Notes under the pieces: generated by a model
Database searches by the model: none
What the model saw: the letters and a program-made list of their open reading frames with translations, nothing else
What the model was told of the DNA's origin: nothing
IMG/VR virus record: IMGVR_UViG_3300049218_000139
Location: 1 to 35,570 of that record
From: a virus
Direction: 5' to 3' (one strand)
DNA: 35,570 nucleotides
Translations under genes and position numbers: made by a program
Shown here: in pieces, positions 8,501 to 16,809 of the stretch
Position numbering within the stretch: position 1 is the stretch's first letter
How the letters are laid out: every line of letters starts with the position of its first letter

Positions 8501-11500
8501 CCGCTGGCGTAGCTCAGCGCCGGCGCCAGCGTGTCGGGGTGCATCCCGTCTTCGGCGGTCAGCCCACGCGGAAACCGGGCGTAAGCCGGTCCCAGAATTT
8601 CTTTCACCGCGGCCAGCGACAGCTTTCCGCCCATCACGTCCTTGGACGGGTCGAGGATGTCCTTGCCCGACGCCAGAAGCTTCCACGCCTGCAGGACCGG
8701 GCGCGACTTTACCTGCTTTTCGATGCCGGGCCGCGCCTCGTCCTGCGCCTGCTTCCATTCGGCCTTGCGCTTCATTTCCTCGACGCGCAACGCGCGGCGC
8801 AGCACGCGCTCGTACTGAGCGGATTCGGCTTTGCGCATCATGCCGGTGTAAGCGGCGAATTCGCCCACCGTCATGCCCGCTTCCTCGGGCGTCCGGAAAA
8901 GCGGGTTTTTGATCGCCAGCCCGCTCCGCGCATCCTCGATTGCATCGTCCGTCGCCAGCAGGCGGTCCATCACGCCGCGCACCCGGTCGTTGATGGGCGC
9001 GCCCAGACCGGCCATGGTTCGGTAAATCCGGGTCAGCCACAGCGCGAATTTTTGGAACGCCAGCCGCAGCGCCGACGAGGGCGCTTTGCCCTCCATCAGG
9101 TATTGCTCGAACCCCTGAGCGAATTTCTCGTGGGCTTCGACGCTGGCCTTTTCGCCGTCCTTAAGCCCCAGCCATTTGCGCAGCGTGGCGGCATCGTCGC
9201 GCATCTCATGGGGCGCATCCTCGCGTTCAGCATCGCGTAGCGCCTCGTCGAGCCATTGATGCCCAAGCTCGTGCAGGATCGTGGAGCGGTCGGCATCGCG
9301 AAACAACGTAATGATCCGCCGGCCCTCGCCCATTGAGATAGACCCGCGCGCGCCGGCAGCGCCGTCGGGCTGGTTTAGCGTCTGATCAAGGGCGGTTTTG
9401 ATGTCTAAATTGCTGGCGGTTTTGATGTCTATCCCGCGCTCGTTCAAAAACTGATCAAGTTGCCGGACCGTGTCGCGAAACTGCGCCTTCTTCAGCGTGT
9501 CCGTGGAAGGGGTGAGGTATCGCGGACCCCCTTGGATTGCGTCGAGCAGATCGTTCCGGTCGGGCGGCCTGTCCTCGGTGTGGTCCGGAAAATAGCCCTG
9601 CCCGGCCTTGTCGAATGCGCCCGGCTGAAACGCCGCGGCAACCGCTTCATCAAGGCTCATGCCCTTCGGATTGATCAGCTTGCCCTTGACGCCGAGTGCG
9701 GCCAGTTCGCCGCCATCGTCTTTGATGCCGCCCCGTTTGGTCAGAAAATCGACCAGAGAGTCGCCGTAAAGCTGCTTGTCCGTCGGCCCGATGTCGCCAC
9801 GGCGCAGAGCGTCGATCGCCTCGTCAATTCCGGTGTATTGGGCCGGCCCGGCGACGACGCCGGGATCGCGCGTCATCTGGATGCCTTCCGACTTGTACAA
9901 CTCAAGAGGGCTTTGTCCGAGCCGCGCGCCGCGGGCGCCGTAGCGCTCGGACACCAGGGTCGCCACTTGCTCGGCGTGATCCGCCGTCATCCCGACGTTG
10001 CGCGCCTGGTCGAGCACGTCCTGTTTGACGTCCTCCACGTCCTGCATGTGCTGCGTCTGCGACAAATCAATCGGCTCGAATTGATGCCCGGCTGTCTGCG
10101 CGTCGAAATCCAGCGCCTCGCGCATGGTCATGCCGTCTTCGTTGAACCGGATGTCGGGGCGTAGCTGCTGCTCGATCGGCGTGCCGGCGAGGTGCGCGGT
10201 GAAATCGGAGATCGGAATTTCCACATCGCCGCCCGTCAAGCTGGCGCGCGACATCTGCGCTTCAATGTCCGGCACGAAGGCGAACGGATCGTTCGGCGCG
10301 CCGGGGTGCGACTGAATGCCCTGGTACAGATCCTGCAGCCGTTCGCCCGGCACGAAGATCGATCCGCCGCCATTGTACGTGTCCATCAGCGCGGAAAAGG
10401 CGTCGGGCGCCCGGTTGCGCAGCTTCGAGCCGGCGGCCGCACTTTGCATACCTTGCCAGGACTGCAGCGCACGGGTCGCAGCGTCGGCCCGCGCCGCATC
10501 GGCTAGCAGCGAAACGCCCGCCATCGGCACGTGCAGCGATCCGAACAGAGCAGCACCCTGTTCCATCTGATCGACGGTTTGCGTCACCAGCGCGGCGCGC
10601 TGTGCCGGATCGTTGAACACGGTCTGGAAGTCCGGCGACGTGACGGCTTCGGCCACCTGCGGCGCCAGCGTTTGCACAAGGCCCATCCCGCCATTCACAA
10701 ACGCCCCGGTCAGGCCGGATTTGATCGTGCTCTTGGCGAACTGTCCCAACGCGGCAGAAAGCGCCGGGCGCGTCGCGGCTTCGGTGGCGACGTCGCGGAT
10801 GAACGGCGACAACTCGCCGCCGCCGACGGTTGCCAGTGCGCCGGACAAGCCGGCGGCGACCAGTGCCGCCGACTGGCGCGTGATCTCCGAAACCGGCTTG
10901 CCCTGCTTGTCCGTGACGTTGGCAAGAGTGTCGTAGGTTTGGCCATAGGTATCGACCGCCGTCTGGCCGGCAAACCCGGTGACGAGGCCGAGCCCGGCGC
11001 CGCCGATGGCGACCGGAACTGCGCCGACGCCGCCCGCCAGCGAACCCAGCGCAGCGCCGGTGCCGGCGCCGACCACGACTTCCGGCGCGGTGTTTACGAC
11101 GCCCGAGGCAAACCCGCCAGCGCCTTGGGCGAAGTCGCCGATGGTCGGGCTGGGGTTCTGGCCCGGCGTCGCGGGCGGGGGGCCGAGCATCGACTGCCGA
11201 GACGCGCGCGGGCCGGTATATGCCGGCGCCAGCGCGGCCGCCGCGGCGTCGGCATCCTGGTACTGGCCAAGCTGCTCCTTCAGCGTCTGCAGGAAATCCA
11301 TCTGCATCGGCGACGCGATGTGCGCGCCCTCGGATGCCTCAATCTGATTGGCCTGGCTTTGCAGCGTCGCTTCGTTGAAGCCCCGCGCGAAGCGCCCGAT
11401 GACGCCCAAGTTCTGGATGTCGTCGCTGGCCAGTTTCGCGTTGTCGGGCGTCGCTGCCAGCCATGACGCGAGGTTGGCGTCGGTGCCGACCGTCGCGCGA

Positions 11501-11742
11501 TTGGTGCGCTGGGTGAACTGATCCTGCCAGAATTTCGGGTCATCCTCCATCGCCGCGGCGGGAATGTTCAGCACCGGCGCCAGCACCCGCGCGGCAGCGG
11601 CCTTGTCGGGATCCACGCCTTGCGCCGCCGTCAGATTGCCGTTGGCTTGGCCCTGCCGGTCGGACATGAAATTGCCGACTACGCTGTCCCAATCCGGCGG
11701 CGCAGGTGCGGCGGGCGCATCGGCCGGCGGCGTGTCGGCCAT
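5536..11742 (-). CDS. Giant internal virion / ejection protein with HExxH zinc-peptidase motif
   Basis: A 2068-aa protein at the place of T7 gp16, directly after an SLT-domain protein (TAATG overlap). Residues about 205-275 are glycine/alanine-rich and hydrophobic, suited to crossing a membrane. A zinc-peptidase motif HELGH spans H824-H828, and downstream FAQGFE (E872-E879) offers the usual third glutamate ligand. The rest is mostly long charged helices with no enzyme motif I recognise. Such very large multi-domain proteins occur in several phage groups as polyvalent ejection proteins that enter the cell with the DNA. Here the peptidase may open a path through the envelope or act on host proteins; both are inference. 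It is much longer than T7 gp16, which is about 1300 aa and carries the transglycosylase itself. Confidence 0.85.
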   Translation of the reverse strand: MADTPPADAPAAPAPPDWDSVVGNFMSDRQGQANGNLTAAQGVDPDKAAAARVLAPVLNIPAAAMEDDPKFWQDQFTQRTNRATVGTDANLASWLAATPDNAKLASDDIQNLGVIGRFARGFNEATLQSQANQIEASEGAHIASPMQMDFLQTLKEQLGQYQDADAAAAALAPAYTGPRASRQSMLGPPPATPGQNPSPTIGDFAQGAGGFASGVVNTAPEVVVGAGTGAALGSLAGGVGAVPVAIGGAGLGLVTGFAGQTAVDTYGQTYDTLANVTDKQGKPVSEITRQSAALVAAGLSGALATVGGGELSPFIRDVATEAATRPALSAALGQFAKSTIKSGLTGAFVNGGMGLVQTLAPQVAEAVTSPDFQTVFNDPAQRAALVTQTVDQMEQGAALFGSLHVPMAGVSLLADAARADAATRALQSWQGMQSAAAGSKLRNRAPDAFSALMDTYNGGGSIFVPGERLQDLYQGIQSHPGAPNDPFAFVPDIEAQMSRASLTGGDVEIPISDFTAHLAGTPIEQQLRPDIRFNEDGMTMREALDFDAQTAGHQFEPIDLSQTQHMQDVEDVKQDVLDQARNVGMTADHAEQVATLVSERYGARGARLGQSPLELYKSEGIQMTRDPGVVAGPAQYTGIDEAIDALRRGDIGPTDKQLYGDSLVDFLTKRGGIKDDGGELAALGVKGKLINPKGMSLDEAVAAAFQPGAFDKAGQGYFPDHTEDRPPDRNDLLDAIQGGPRYLTPSTDTLKKAQFRDTVRQLDQFLNERGIDIKTASNLDIKTALDQTLNQPDGAAGARGSISMGEGRRIITLFRDADRSTILHELGHQWLDEALRDAEREDAPHEMRDDAATLRKWLGLKDGEKASVEAHEKFAQGFEQYLMEGKAPSSALRLAFQKFALWLTRIYRTMAGLGAPINDRVRGVMDRLLATDDAIEDARSGLAIKNPLFRTPEEAGMTVGEFAAYTGMMRKAESAQYERVLRRALRVEEMKRKAEWKQAQDEARPGIEKQVKSRPVLQAWKLLASGKDILDPSKDVMGGKLSLAAVKEILGPAYARFPRGLTAEDGMHPDTLAPALSYASGEDMLRDLVNENVGRENAAMQLGKKLGFDAYVSRLVDQALDQHLEERFGDPLQDGTLEEAAAQAAHNESQRDVIAAEMRQLAKQVGAKPPYSIKQVEAWAKSNLAETAMNKATRVGMYRRAEAKAGRDAERALLRKNPVEAFKAKQRQMIAHAFATEAQRLQDTWQKTTTYWRNVARQPTRAGTAQPFLDQVHGILDRLGVPVKRDAGELARGLKGKPLDGFVRDQAAAGYDLYVPDFLRDGTFKGFYGELTADQFEGVRDAVTSLLTAGRAQEQVTLDGKRVALADLVDEAVDRMMALPDRAQSNRLRPDRILDVRDVRGAMHAMATFGRQVDASLLKIEQMFSQLDGDTRGPFLRLFDRLKEAEHAEKDRLEGIAGDWRAMKATMPPGWAKSLRQRMTIPELINPDTGKPFEMDRNELIGMALNVGNTGPTSNFEKLIKGFGWDGDIVMRVLRQRMTKADWDFVQGVWDIFEKMTPDIEEMHRRVTGVGFPRVEVNPIETPHGIYRGGYFPVIYDAGRAKTAKGAEAGLFEPTFYRATTSKGHTIGRVEYSAPLKLGLDQIPYKISQVVHDLTHREAIMDAWKFLNRPEITGAVKQKMGPEYAGLFNPWLRDLANNANTDDKSLQWMDNAIRRVRLGTSAVQIGFRATTVLKHSLSALSNSIGEVGGPQLIRASRDVYGPNGKAMRDMILEKSGEMRHRMENIDRDARESLKALMGEAGWIQQVQRLGFYPVAAMDMGTAVPTWLAGYRRALEGGAGDDEAVKAADRTVRFAHGSAGAADLSAIQRGAEWQKALTMFYGFFNHMYNRERATVVLGKRAVRSAKAGDYVGARRDFVAVAGRSLYYLLVPAMVESMVSGTTSPEQEGYFEWGAKAIVGQVAAGIPLVRDLATSALEGYSYEVTPLQQPVEEAATSAADLAKVVGLDQGQVSAKWLQHAIDTVGYATGLPAGQAGTAAQYLWDIGNGEADPQNLGDFLHGLMHGVPMQH

Positions 11743-13931
11743 TATTGCGGCCCGAGCGTCGAGAGGTAGATTTGCGTCGCCGTCGCCACGTCAGGCAACC
11801 GCCCGCCGTTTTGTTTGGCGTAGGCGGTGTTGATCGCCTGCAGCGCCGGCGCCGGAATGTCGGCTTGGAATTTCGAGATATCGCCGCCAGCGCCCTCCTG
11901 CTGGTAAAGCCGGGTCGCCTTGGGACCAAAGAACATCCCGCCGCTGCCGGCGACGGTCCCTTGGACGAGTAGGCGCTGGGTGATTGCGCGCAAGTCCGAG
12001 ACGTCTGGCATCCGGTTGTTTTTCGCGTAGAACGCCTCGACGTCCTGGCCGAACACGCCAGCGAATTGCTGATAGCCGGCATCGTCCTTGTCGATCTTTC
12101 CAGCCTTCACGCCGACGCCAGCACTCACCAGCATCGGCGCAACATAGCCAAGAGCGCCTTCCATATCGCTTGGCGAGATGCCCCGCGCGCCGGCGGAGGC
12201 GGTTTGCGCCTGAAGATTGGACAATTCCGAAATCTGGTCCTGCGGGATGAGGTTGAGCATCTGCGGAGAAAGCAGGTTCACTTTCGCGAACGCCTGCGGG
12301 TTGGTGTAGTAAAGCCCGCGAAGCTGGTCGATGGTCTGCTGCCCCTGCGGCGTCCATTTGGTATCCTGGCCCGGAATATTGTGCTTCATCAGGGCCAGGA
12401 CGCTGCGCTGATGCTCCGGGTCGAGGTCTGCATAAGCCGTCGCCACATCGCCGCCCATCGCCTGGACTTGGCCTGGATCGGTGAATTTGTTCTGCATGAT
12501 GGCGCTTTGCACGATGTTGAAAGAACCGCTCTGCGCATCGTCATAGGCCTGCTTTCGCTTGGAATAATCCGCCAGCACGCGCTGCGCCGCCTGGTCGCCA
12601 GCGTCGGGCTGATCCGGGTACATCGCCGTCGCGGCATCGGATGCCTGCTGCATAAGCGCCGGCAGCTTGGCGCCCAGATCGTCCATGTTCATTCCCACCG
12701 CAGACGGTTGCGGGCTGGACAGGCTCGGGCCGGCGATGTCTTCGACGTATTTGAGCGTCTCGGGTGGAAGCTGGGACATATCGCCGGTGGCGGCGTAGTG
12801 CATCACCCCAGGATTGTTCGGTCCCGCATTATAGGCCGCCAAGGCAACGGGGTAGTTGCCGTTAAATTTCGCCATCAAATCGTTCATGTAGAACGTGCCA
12901 AGCGATTTATTGTAGTCCGGATCGTTGGCCAGTTTCACAGGATCGAACGGAATGCCGTGCTGCTGCGCCACCATCTTCGCCGTGTCCGGCAAAAGCTGCG
13001 CAACGCCGACGGCCCCTTTGGGCGACGTCAGGGGCTGGCCATCTGCGCCGAATTGCTGGCCGCCGCTCTCCACCTGCCATTGCCGGTTTGCCTGATCGCT
13101 GCTGATGAAGGTATGGCCGATGCCAAGGACGCCATCGCTGATGTTGGCGATCACGCCCGGCATGGTGGCCCGCCGAATGCGCGCGCCAACCTCTGCGGAC
13201 GTGGCGGCGTCAAGATAGCCGGCCGAATTGTATTGGTCATAGAGCTTCGAGGCCGCGACCGGGTCCTTTGCCATCGCGGCATCCAAGATCGCGGCCGCTG
13301 CCTGCGAGGTCGATTTCGTCACCAAATCCTGTGTCGCATCGGGTGAAAGCCCCTCGCTCTGCGCTAGTTGCCGGGCGCCGTCGATGGAGGTGTGGATCGC
13401 CGCATCGGTCATCGTCGGGTTGTTGTAGTTGAGCGCACCGTTCTGCACGGCGGAATCGATCATGCCGTTGATCGACCCATTTCGATACGTGATCGTCTCC
13501 TGGGCCGAGTGCTGCGCCATGGAATCCATTTCGCGGTTCAGCATATAGGACGAGGTCTGGTTATAGACCTGCTGGGCAAACGGGTTGCTCAGGGTGCCTG
13601 CATACTGCTTTTGCAGCGCGTTCAGCTTATCGAGCGTGGGCTGATAGGCATCGACCGCATCCTTGCCCTGCAGCGAATAATAGCCCTGGGGCCCGAACAG
13701 GATGTTGCGCTTTGCCGCGTCCATCTGATTGACGGCATTGTAGGCGTCGGCCTGGTCCTTGGTCTGCTGAAGCTGCAGGGCGGTGTCGGTGAGCTGGTCC
13801 GCGCCTTTTTGTACGGTATCGCCAAGGCCGGCGACGGCTTGGTCGGCGGCCGTACCGGCGTCCGGATTTAGCGACGCAAGTTTCGCATCCGGCTGGGTGT
13901 CGGCAAAGGCGTAGTTAGGGACTGTCGGCAT
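11742..13931 (-). CDS. Internal virion protein with soluble lytic transglycosylase (SLT) domain
   Basis: A 729-aa protein. The first 260 residues are helical and glutamine/alanine-rich, followed by an SLT-type lysozyme domain at about 280-395. Catalytic E288 lies in WQVESGG, with GVAQLLPDTA and the closing motif AYNAGP near residue 365. These enzymes cleave peptidoglycan to 1,6-anhydro products, and in podoviruses they make a small hole in the wall during DNA ejection. The remaining 330 residues are helical. In T7 the transglycosylase is part of gp16; here it sits on a separate protein encoded just before the giant protein, so the two probably act together. The gene overlaps the upstream gp14-like gene (TGATG) and the downstream gene (TAATG). 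Confidence 0.9.
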   Translation of the reverse strand: MPTVPNYAFADTQPDAKLASLNPDAGTAADQAVAGLGDTVQKGADQLTDTALQLQQTKDQADAYNAVNQMDAAKRNILFGPQGYYSLQGKDAVDAYQPTLDKLNALQKQYAGTLSNPFAQQVYNQTSSYMLNREMDSMAQHSAQETITYRNGSINGMIDSAVQNGALNYNNPTMTDAAIHTSIDGARQLAQSEGLSPDATQDLVTKSTSQAAAAILDAAMAKDPVAASKLYDQYNSAGYLDAATSAEVGARIRRATMPGVIANISDGVLGIGHTFISSDQANRQWQVESGGQQFGADGQPLTSPKGAVGVAQLLPDTAKMVAQQHGIPFDPVKLANDPDYNKSLGTFYMNDLMAKFNGNYPVALAAYNAGPNNPGVMHYAATGDMSQLPPETLKYVEDIAGPSLSSPQPSAVGMNMDDLGAKLPALMQQASDAATAMYPDQPDAGDQAAQRVLADYSKRKQAYDDAQSGSFNIVQSAIMQNKFTDPGQVQAMGGDVATAYADLDPEHQRSVLALMKHNIPGQDTKWTPQGQQTIDQLRGLYYTNPQAFAKVNLLSPQMLNLIPQDQISELSNLQAQTASAGARGISPSDMEGALGYVAPMLVSAGVGVKAGKIDKDDAGYQQFAGVFGQDVEAFYAKNNRMPDVSDLRAITQRLLVQGTVAGSGGMFFGPKATRLYQQEGAGGDISKFQADIPAPALQAINTAYAKQNGGRLPDVATATQIYLSTLGPQ

Positions 13932-14470
13932 CAGCCATTAACCAACCCAAACCCAGGCGATCCAAATTGCTGGAATTTCAGCCACGTGCTGCCGAGCGAA
14001 CTCGCGCCCCCCAGGATCGTCGAAAACGCGTTGATCGGCGCCGCCGCCTTCAAAGAATTCGACTGCGTCATATCCTGCTGGCTTTGGGTGTTGTAGTTGC
14101 TGATCTGCGCCATGGTGTTGAATTTCAGGTTCGACTGATCGAGCTCGCCCGCCTGCTGGGTGCCGGCAACCACGTTCGCCGCCGACGGCCCGGTGACGTT
14201 GTTCGCCGCCTGGGTGGCTTTCTGCTGGCCGACCTCGGCCCGGGTTTTCAGCGACTGCTCATATTCCTGCTGCTGGCCTTGGGTGGCGGCGATGCCGGCA
14301 TTTTGCGTCGCGATCTTGGCGTTTTGCTTCATCACCCCGGCCTGAAACTGAGCCTGGGAATACGACCCGACTGCGGCCGCCGCGGTGCCGACAACCATGG
14401 CGCCGAGCAGCAGCGGGCCAAAACAGACGCCGGGCATCCGATCTGCGCAGTGTCGCGGCAACCCGTTCAT
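13931..14470 (-). CDS. gp14-like internal virion protein
   Basis: A 179-aa protein with one hydrophobic N-terminal segment (residues about 17-38, FGPLLLGAMVVGTAAAAVG) and a long alanine/glutamine-rich helical region (for example QNAKIATQNAGIAATQGQQQ). This pattern and its place between a gp13-like and an SLT gene match the T7 gp14 ejection protein, which is thought to form the outer-membrane part of the ejection channel. The first eleven residues look unlike such proteins, so translation may begin at the internal ATG giving MPGVCFG. The stop overlaps the next start as TGATG. Confidence 0.75.
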   Translation of the reverse strand: MNGLPRHCADRMPGVCFGPLLLGAMVVGTAAAAVGSYSQAQFQAGVMKQNAKIATQNAGIAATQGQQQEYEQSLKTRAEVGQQKATQAANNVTGPSAANVVAGTQQAGELDQSNLKFNTMAQISNYNTQSQQDMTQSNSLKAAAPINAFSTILGGASSLGSTWLKFQQFGSPGFGLVNG

Positions 14471-14473
14471 GCT

Positions 14474-14926
14474 TTATTGTCTCCGCAGGCGCATCTGCAA
14501 AAACGCGGCGCCGTTGACAGTCACCGTACCGACCGGCTGAAAGCCGAGCCACGCCAGCCACCGGACGGCGCGGCAATAATCCGCGTGCACGTGGCAGATG
14601 ATGCTGTCGTGAAACCGAAAAATGTCCCGGATAAAATCGCGGTTGAGCTTCAGAAAAAGCCGTTTGTGCCGCTCGATCTCCGGCGCCGTCAGGAGCCACG
14701 CCTCGGCCTCGCCGAACAAGCCGACCGCGCCGAAGCCCCACATGGCGATGATCTGGCCATCGCGCTCGGCGGCAAACGCCTCATGCGACGCCGCCAAGCT
14801 GTGTGCGATCATGGTGCCGGGATCGCGGCCAACTGCCAAGCACTCCTGACGATCTTCCGGCCGCAGCCGTGGGGCGAGCCGCGCGACATCGCTCTCCTTG
14901 GCGGCCCGGATCAGCACGAGGTTCAC
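14474..14926 (-). CDS. gp13-like protein with GNAT-type acetyltransferase fold
   Basis: I choose the GTG at 14926, which overlaps the preceding stop as GTGA and gives 150 aa; the frame extends to 14998 but only through the end of the upstream gene. The sequence starts VNLVLIRAAKESDV, the usual first strand and helix of GNAT folds. A core follows with HDSIICHVHADYCRAVRWLAWLGFQPVG, a helix-strand pattern common at the C-terminal end of GNAT enzymes. T7 gp13, which occupies the same position, is a small protein of similar build needed for particle assembly. Whether it keeps acetyl-CoA binding is unclear: I do not see a clean Q/RxxGxG/A loop. Confidence 0.7.
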   Translation of the reverse strand: MNLVLIRAAKESDVARLAPRLRPEDRQECLAVGRDPGTMIAHSLAASHEAFAAERDGQIIAMWGFGAVGLFGEAEAWLLTAPEIERHKRLFLKLNRDFIRDIFRFHDSIICHVHADYCRAVRWLAWLGFQPVGTVTVNGAAFLQMRLRRQ

Positions 14927-16809
14927 GTGTCGCCCATCGTGACTTCCGGCACCACAGCAAGCACGCTGGCGGGCAGCGGGTTCGATTGCTGGATGCACAC
15001 CTGGCCGTCAGGGTTCCATGACGGATCCATGTTGATGCGCTGGTCCTCAAACCGGACCGTCGTCTCGCCGTAGATGCCGAGATACGCGGTCATCTGCACG
15101 CCGCCACCCTCGGAGAACGGCACCGGATTATTGCTCGCGACATAGCCGGCGGGGATGATCGGCTTGAGCATGTCCCAGCGCGACCCGACGTAAAGCCCCT
15201 GGGTGTCCTGCACCCGCACGTTGACCGCAGAAATCTTCTTGCGCTTGGACTGAATCGTGCCACCACCCGGTAGGTCCAGCCGCAGCGTCTGAAGCTGGGC
15301 GGTGTAGCCAAGGCCAACCGAAATCAGCGAAGCCGGCGTCGGCAGGCTGATTGCGCCGTCGGTGACGGTCAGGGGGCCGAACACATCGCCGTCGGCCAGG
15401 CCCACGACGGATTGCCCTTCAAGATGATCGAGATATCCGACCATCGCCGCCGGCGCGCCCTCCGACCAATAACCGGCGGGCGCCGGCGCTACCTGCTGGG
15501 TGTTGGGCATAAAGGCGGTGAACGGCTGCAGGACGTTGCACTGCACGACCTGCGGGCTGGATACGGTGACGATCTGGGCTTTGCCGCCGCTGGCGCGGAT
15601 GACGTCGCCGACGTTGCCGGATGCCCACACCGCGGCGTCGGCGTAAATCGAGCAGGTGTTGCTCACCAGCGGCGTCAGAACCGCGCCCGCGCCGCTGCTG
15701 GCGGCAAGCTGGATCTCCGGCTGCACGTAGCCAGAGCCCGCGCTGTCGACAACGATGGCGGTGATGACGCCGGCGGTGACGGTGATCGACACGGTCGCAC
15801 CGGCGCCCGGCCCGTTGAGGTCCACGATTTGCCCAAGCAGAGGCGAAGGATAGCCGGACCCGCCGGTCACGACGTCGACCGAGCCGATGGCGCCTTGGTT
15901 TTCGAGGGTAATCCACAAATCGGCCGCCGGGTTGCCGGGCAGGATTTGGCGGCCGGCGTCGACGCAATAAGCGTTCTCGACCTCGGACGGCTTGGCCTGC
16001 GCGAAATTGCCGCCGAAATAGCGCGAGGCCATCATCTCGACGGTATAATAATGGTAGGGAACACCGTCGCGGATCGTCACGCGCTCGGCGACGAAATAGA
16101 CAAAATCCTCGCTGTTGGTTTCCGAACTGGCCGTGCCTGGTGTCGGCGTCGGCACCATGCCGGGCGAAAGCTGGACGCCAAACAAGCCTCCAACGTTGGC
16201 TTCGTACACACCAACCGCGGATTGCTGCCAGTTGAATGTGAACGGCTCTGCCGAGGTTCCACTGACGACGACGCCGGTATAGCTGTAAGATTCGAAAAGA
16301 TTTACGCCCGCCACCGTCTGTCCGCATGTCGTGCCGTCTTCGCCCACGTAGGTCAGACCCGTGGTGCTGTCGACAGCCAAGCCCAGATAAAGCGATGCGA
16401 CGCTCGTTGCGGCGCCGTTTGGCCCCGCCGAAATCTGAAATTCATTGACGCTGACATTGGGGTTGATCGGCGTAATTGTAGAAGAGGTCTCAATCTCGAA
16501 AATCACCACGGCCTGGGTCGAGGTGCCAGCATACGGAACGGTCAGCACCGGCGGCGTCGATTCGGTGGCAAGCTTCGTATAAACCGCCAAACCTACGAAA
16601 TCCGTGGTGCTGTGAATCAAATTCGACCAGCCGGAGGGATTTGTCCCGCCAAAGCCAAAGGCATCATCGGCTGGGCCGCCGCCGCCACCCACGCCCAGCA
16701 TCAGCAACAAATTGCCGACCGTGACCGGATTGGGCAGCGTCAAGGTCGCCGGTGCGGTCAGTGCCTGGGCAAACGATTGCTGGACGATTGCGGGTGTCGC
16801 CAAGGTCAT
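14923..16809 (-). CDS. Tail nozzle protein, C-terminal part with an added N-terminal domain (gp12-like, split)
   Basis: I start this gene at the ATG at 16809, which overlaps the upstream stop as ATGA, giving 628 aa. From about residue 233 (EDFVYFVAERVTIRDGV) to the end it resembles the second half of tail tubular protein B/nozzle proteins. This includes YLDHLEGQSVVGLADG (residues about 470-490), LGYTAQLQTL and the ending with QRINMDPSWNPDGQ. The first 230 residues are unrelated to that family and form a serine/threonine/glycine-rich beta domain (NPVTVGNLLLMLGVGGGGG, VVIFEIETSS), like jelly-roll or Ig-like modules on virion surfaces. The missing first half is the neighbouring 882-aa gene. So a nozzle that is normally one chain appears to be made from two. 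Confidence 0.8.
   Translation of the reverse strand: MTLATPAIVQQSFAQALTAPATLTLPNPVTVGNLLLMLGVGGGGGPADDAFGFGGTNPSGWSNLIHSTTDFVGLAVYTKLATESTPPVLTVPYAGTSTQAVVIFEIETSSTITPINPNVSVNEFQISAGPNGAATSVASLYLGLAVDSTTGLTYVGEDGTTCGQTVAGVNLFESYSYTGVVVSGTSAEPFTFNWQQSAVGVYEANVGGLFGVQLSPGMVPTPTPGTASSETNSEDFVYFVAERVTIRDGVPYHYYTVEMMASRYFGGNFAQAKPSEVENAYCVDAGRQILPGNPAADLWITLENQGAIGSVDVVTGGSGYPSPLLGQIVDLNGPGAGATVSITVTAGVITAIVVDSAGSGYVQPEIQLAASSGAGAVLTPLVSNTCSIYADAAVWASGNVGDVIRASGGKAQIVTVSSPQVVQCNVLQPFTAFMPNTQQVAPAPAGYWSEGAPAAMVGYLDHLEGQSVVGLADGDVFGPLTVTDGAISLPTPASLISVGLGYTAQLQTLRLDLPGGGTIQSKRKKISAVNVRVQDTQGLYVGSRWDMLKPIIPAGYVASNNPVPFSEGGGVQMTAYLGIYGETTVRFEDQRINMDPSWNPDGQVCIQQSNPLPASVLAVVPEVTMGDT

Noticed and set aside
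12066-13346. 426-aa plus-strand frame
   Set aside because: Antisense shadow of the SLT-domain gene; composition biased to Arg/His/Val with no motif.
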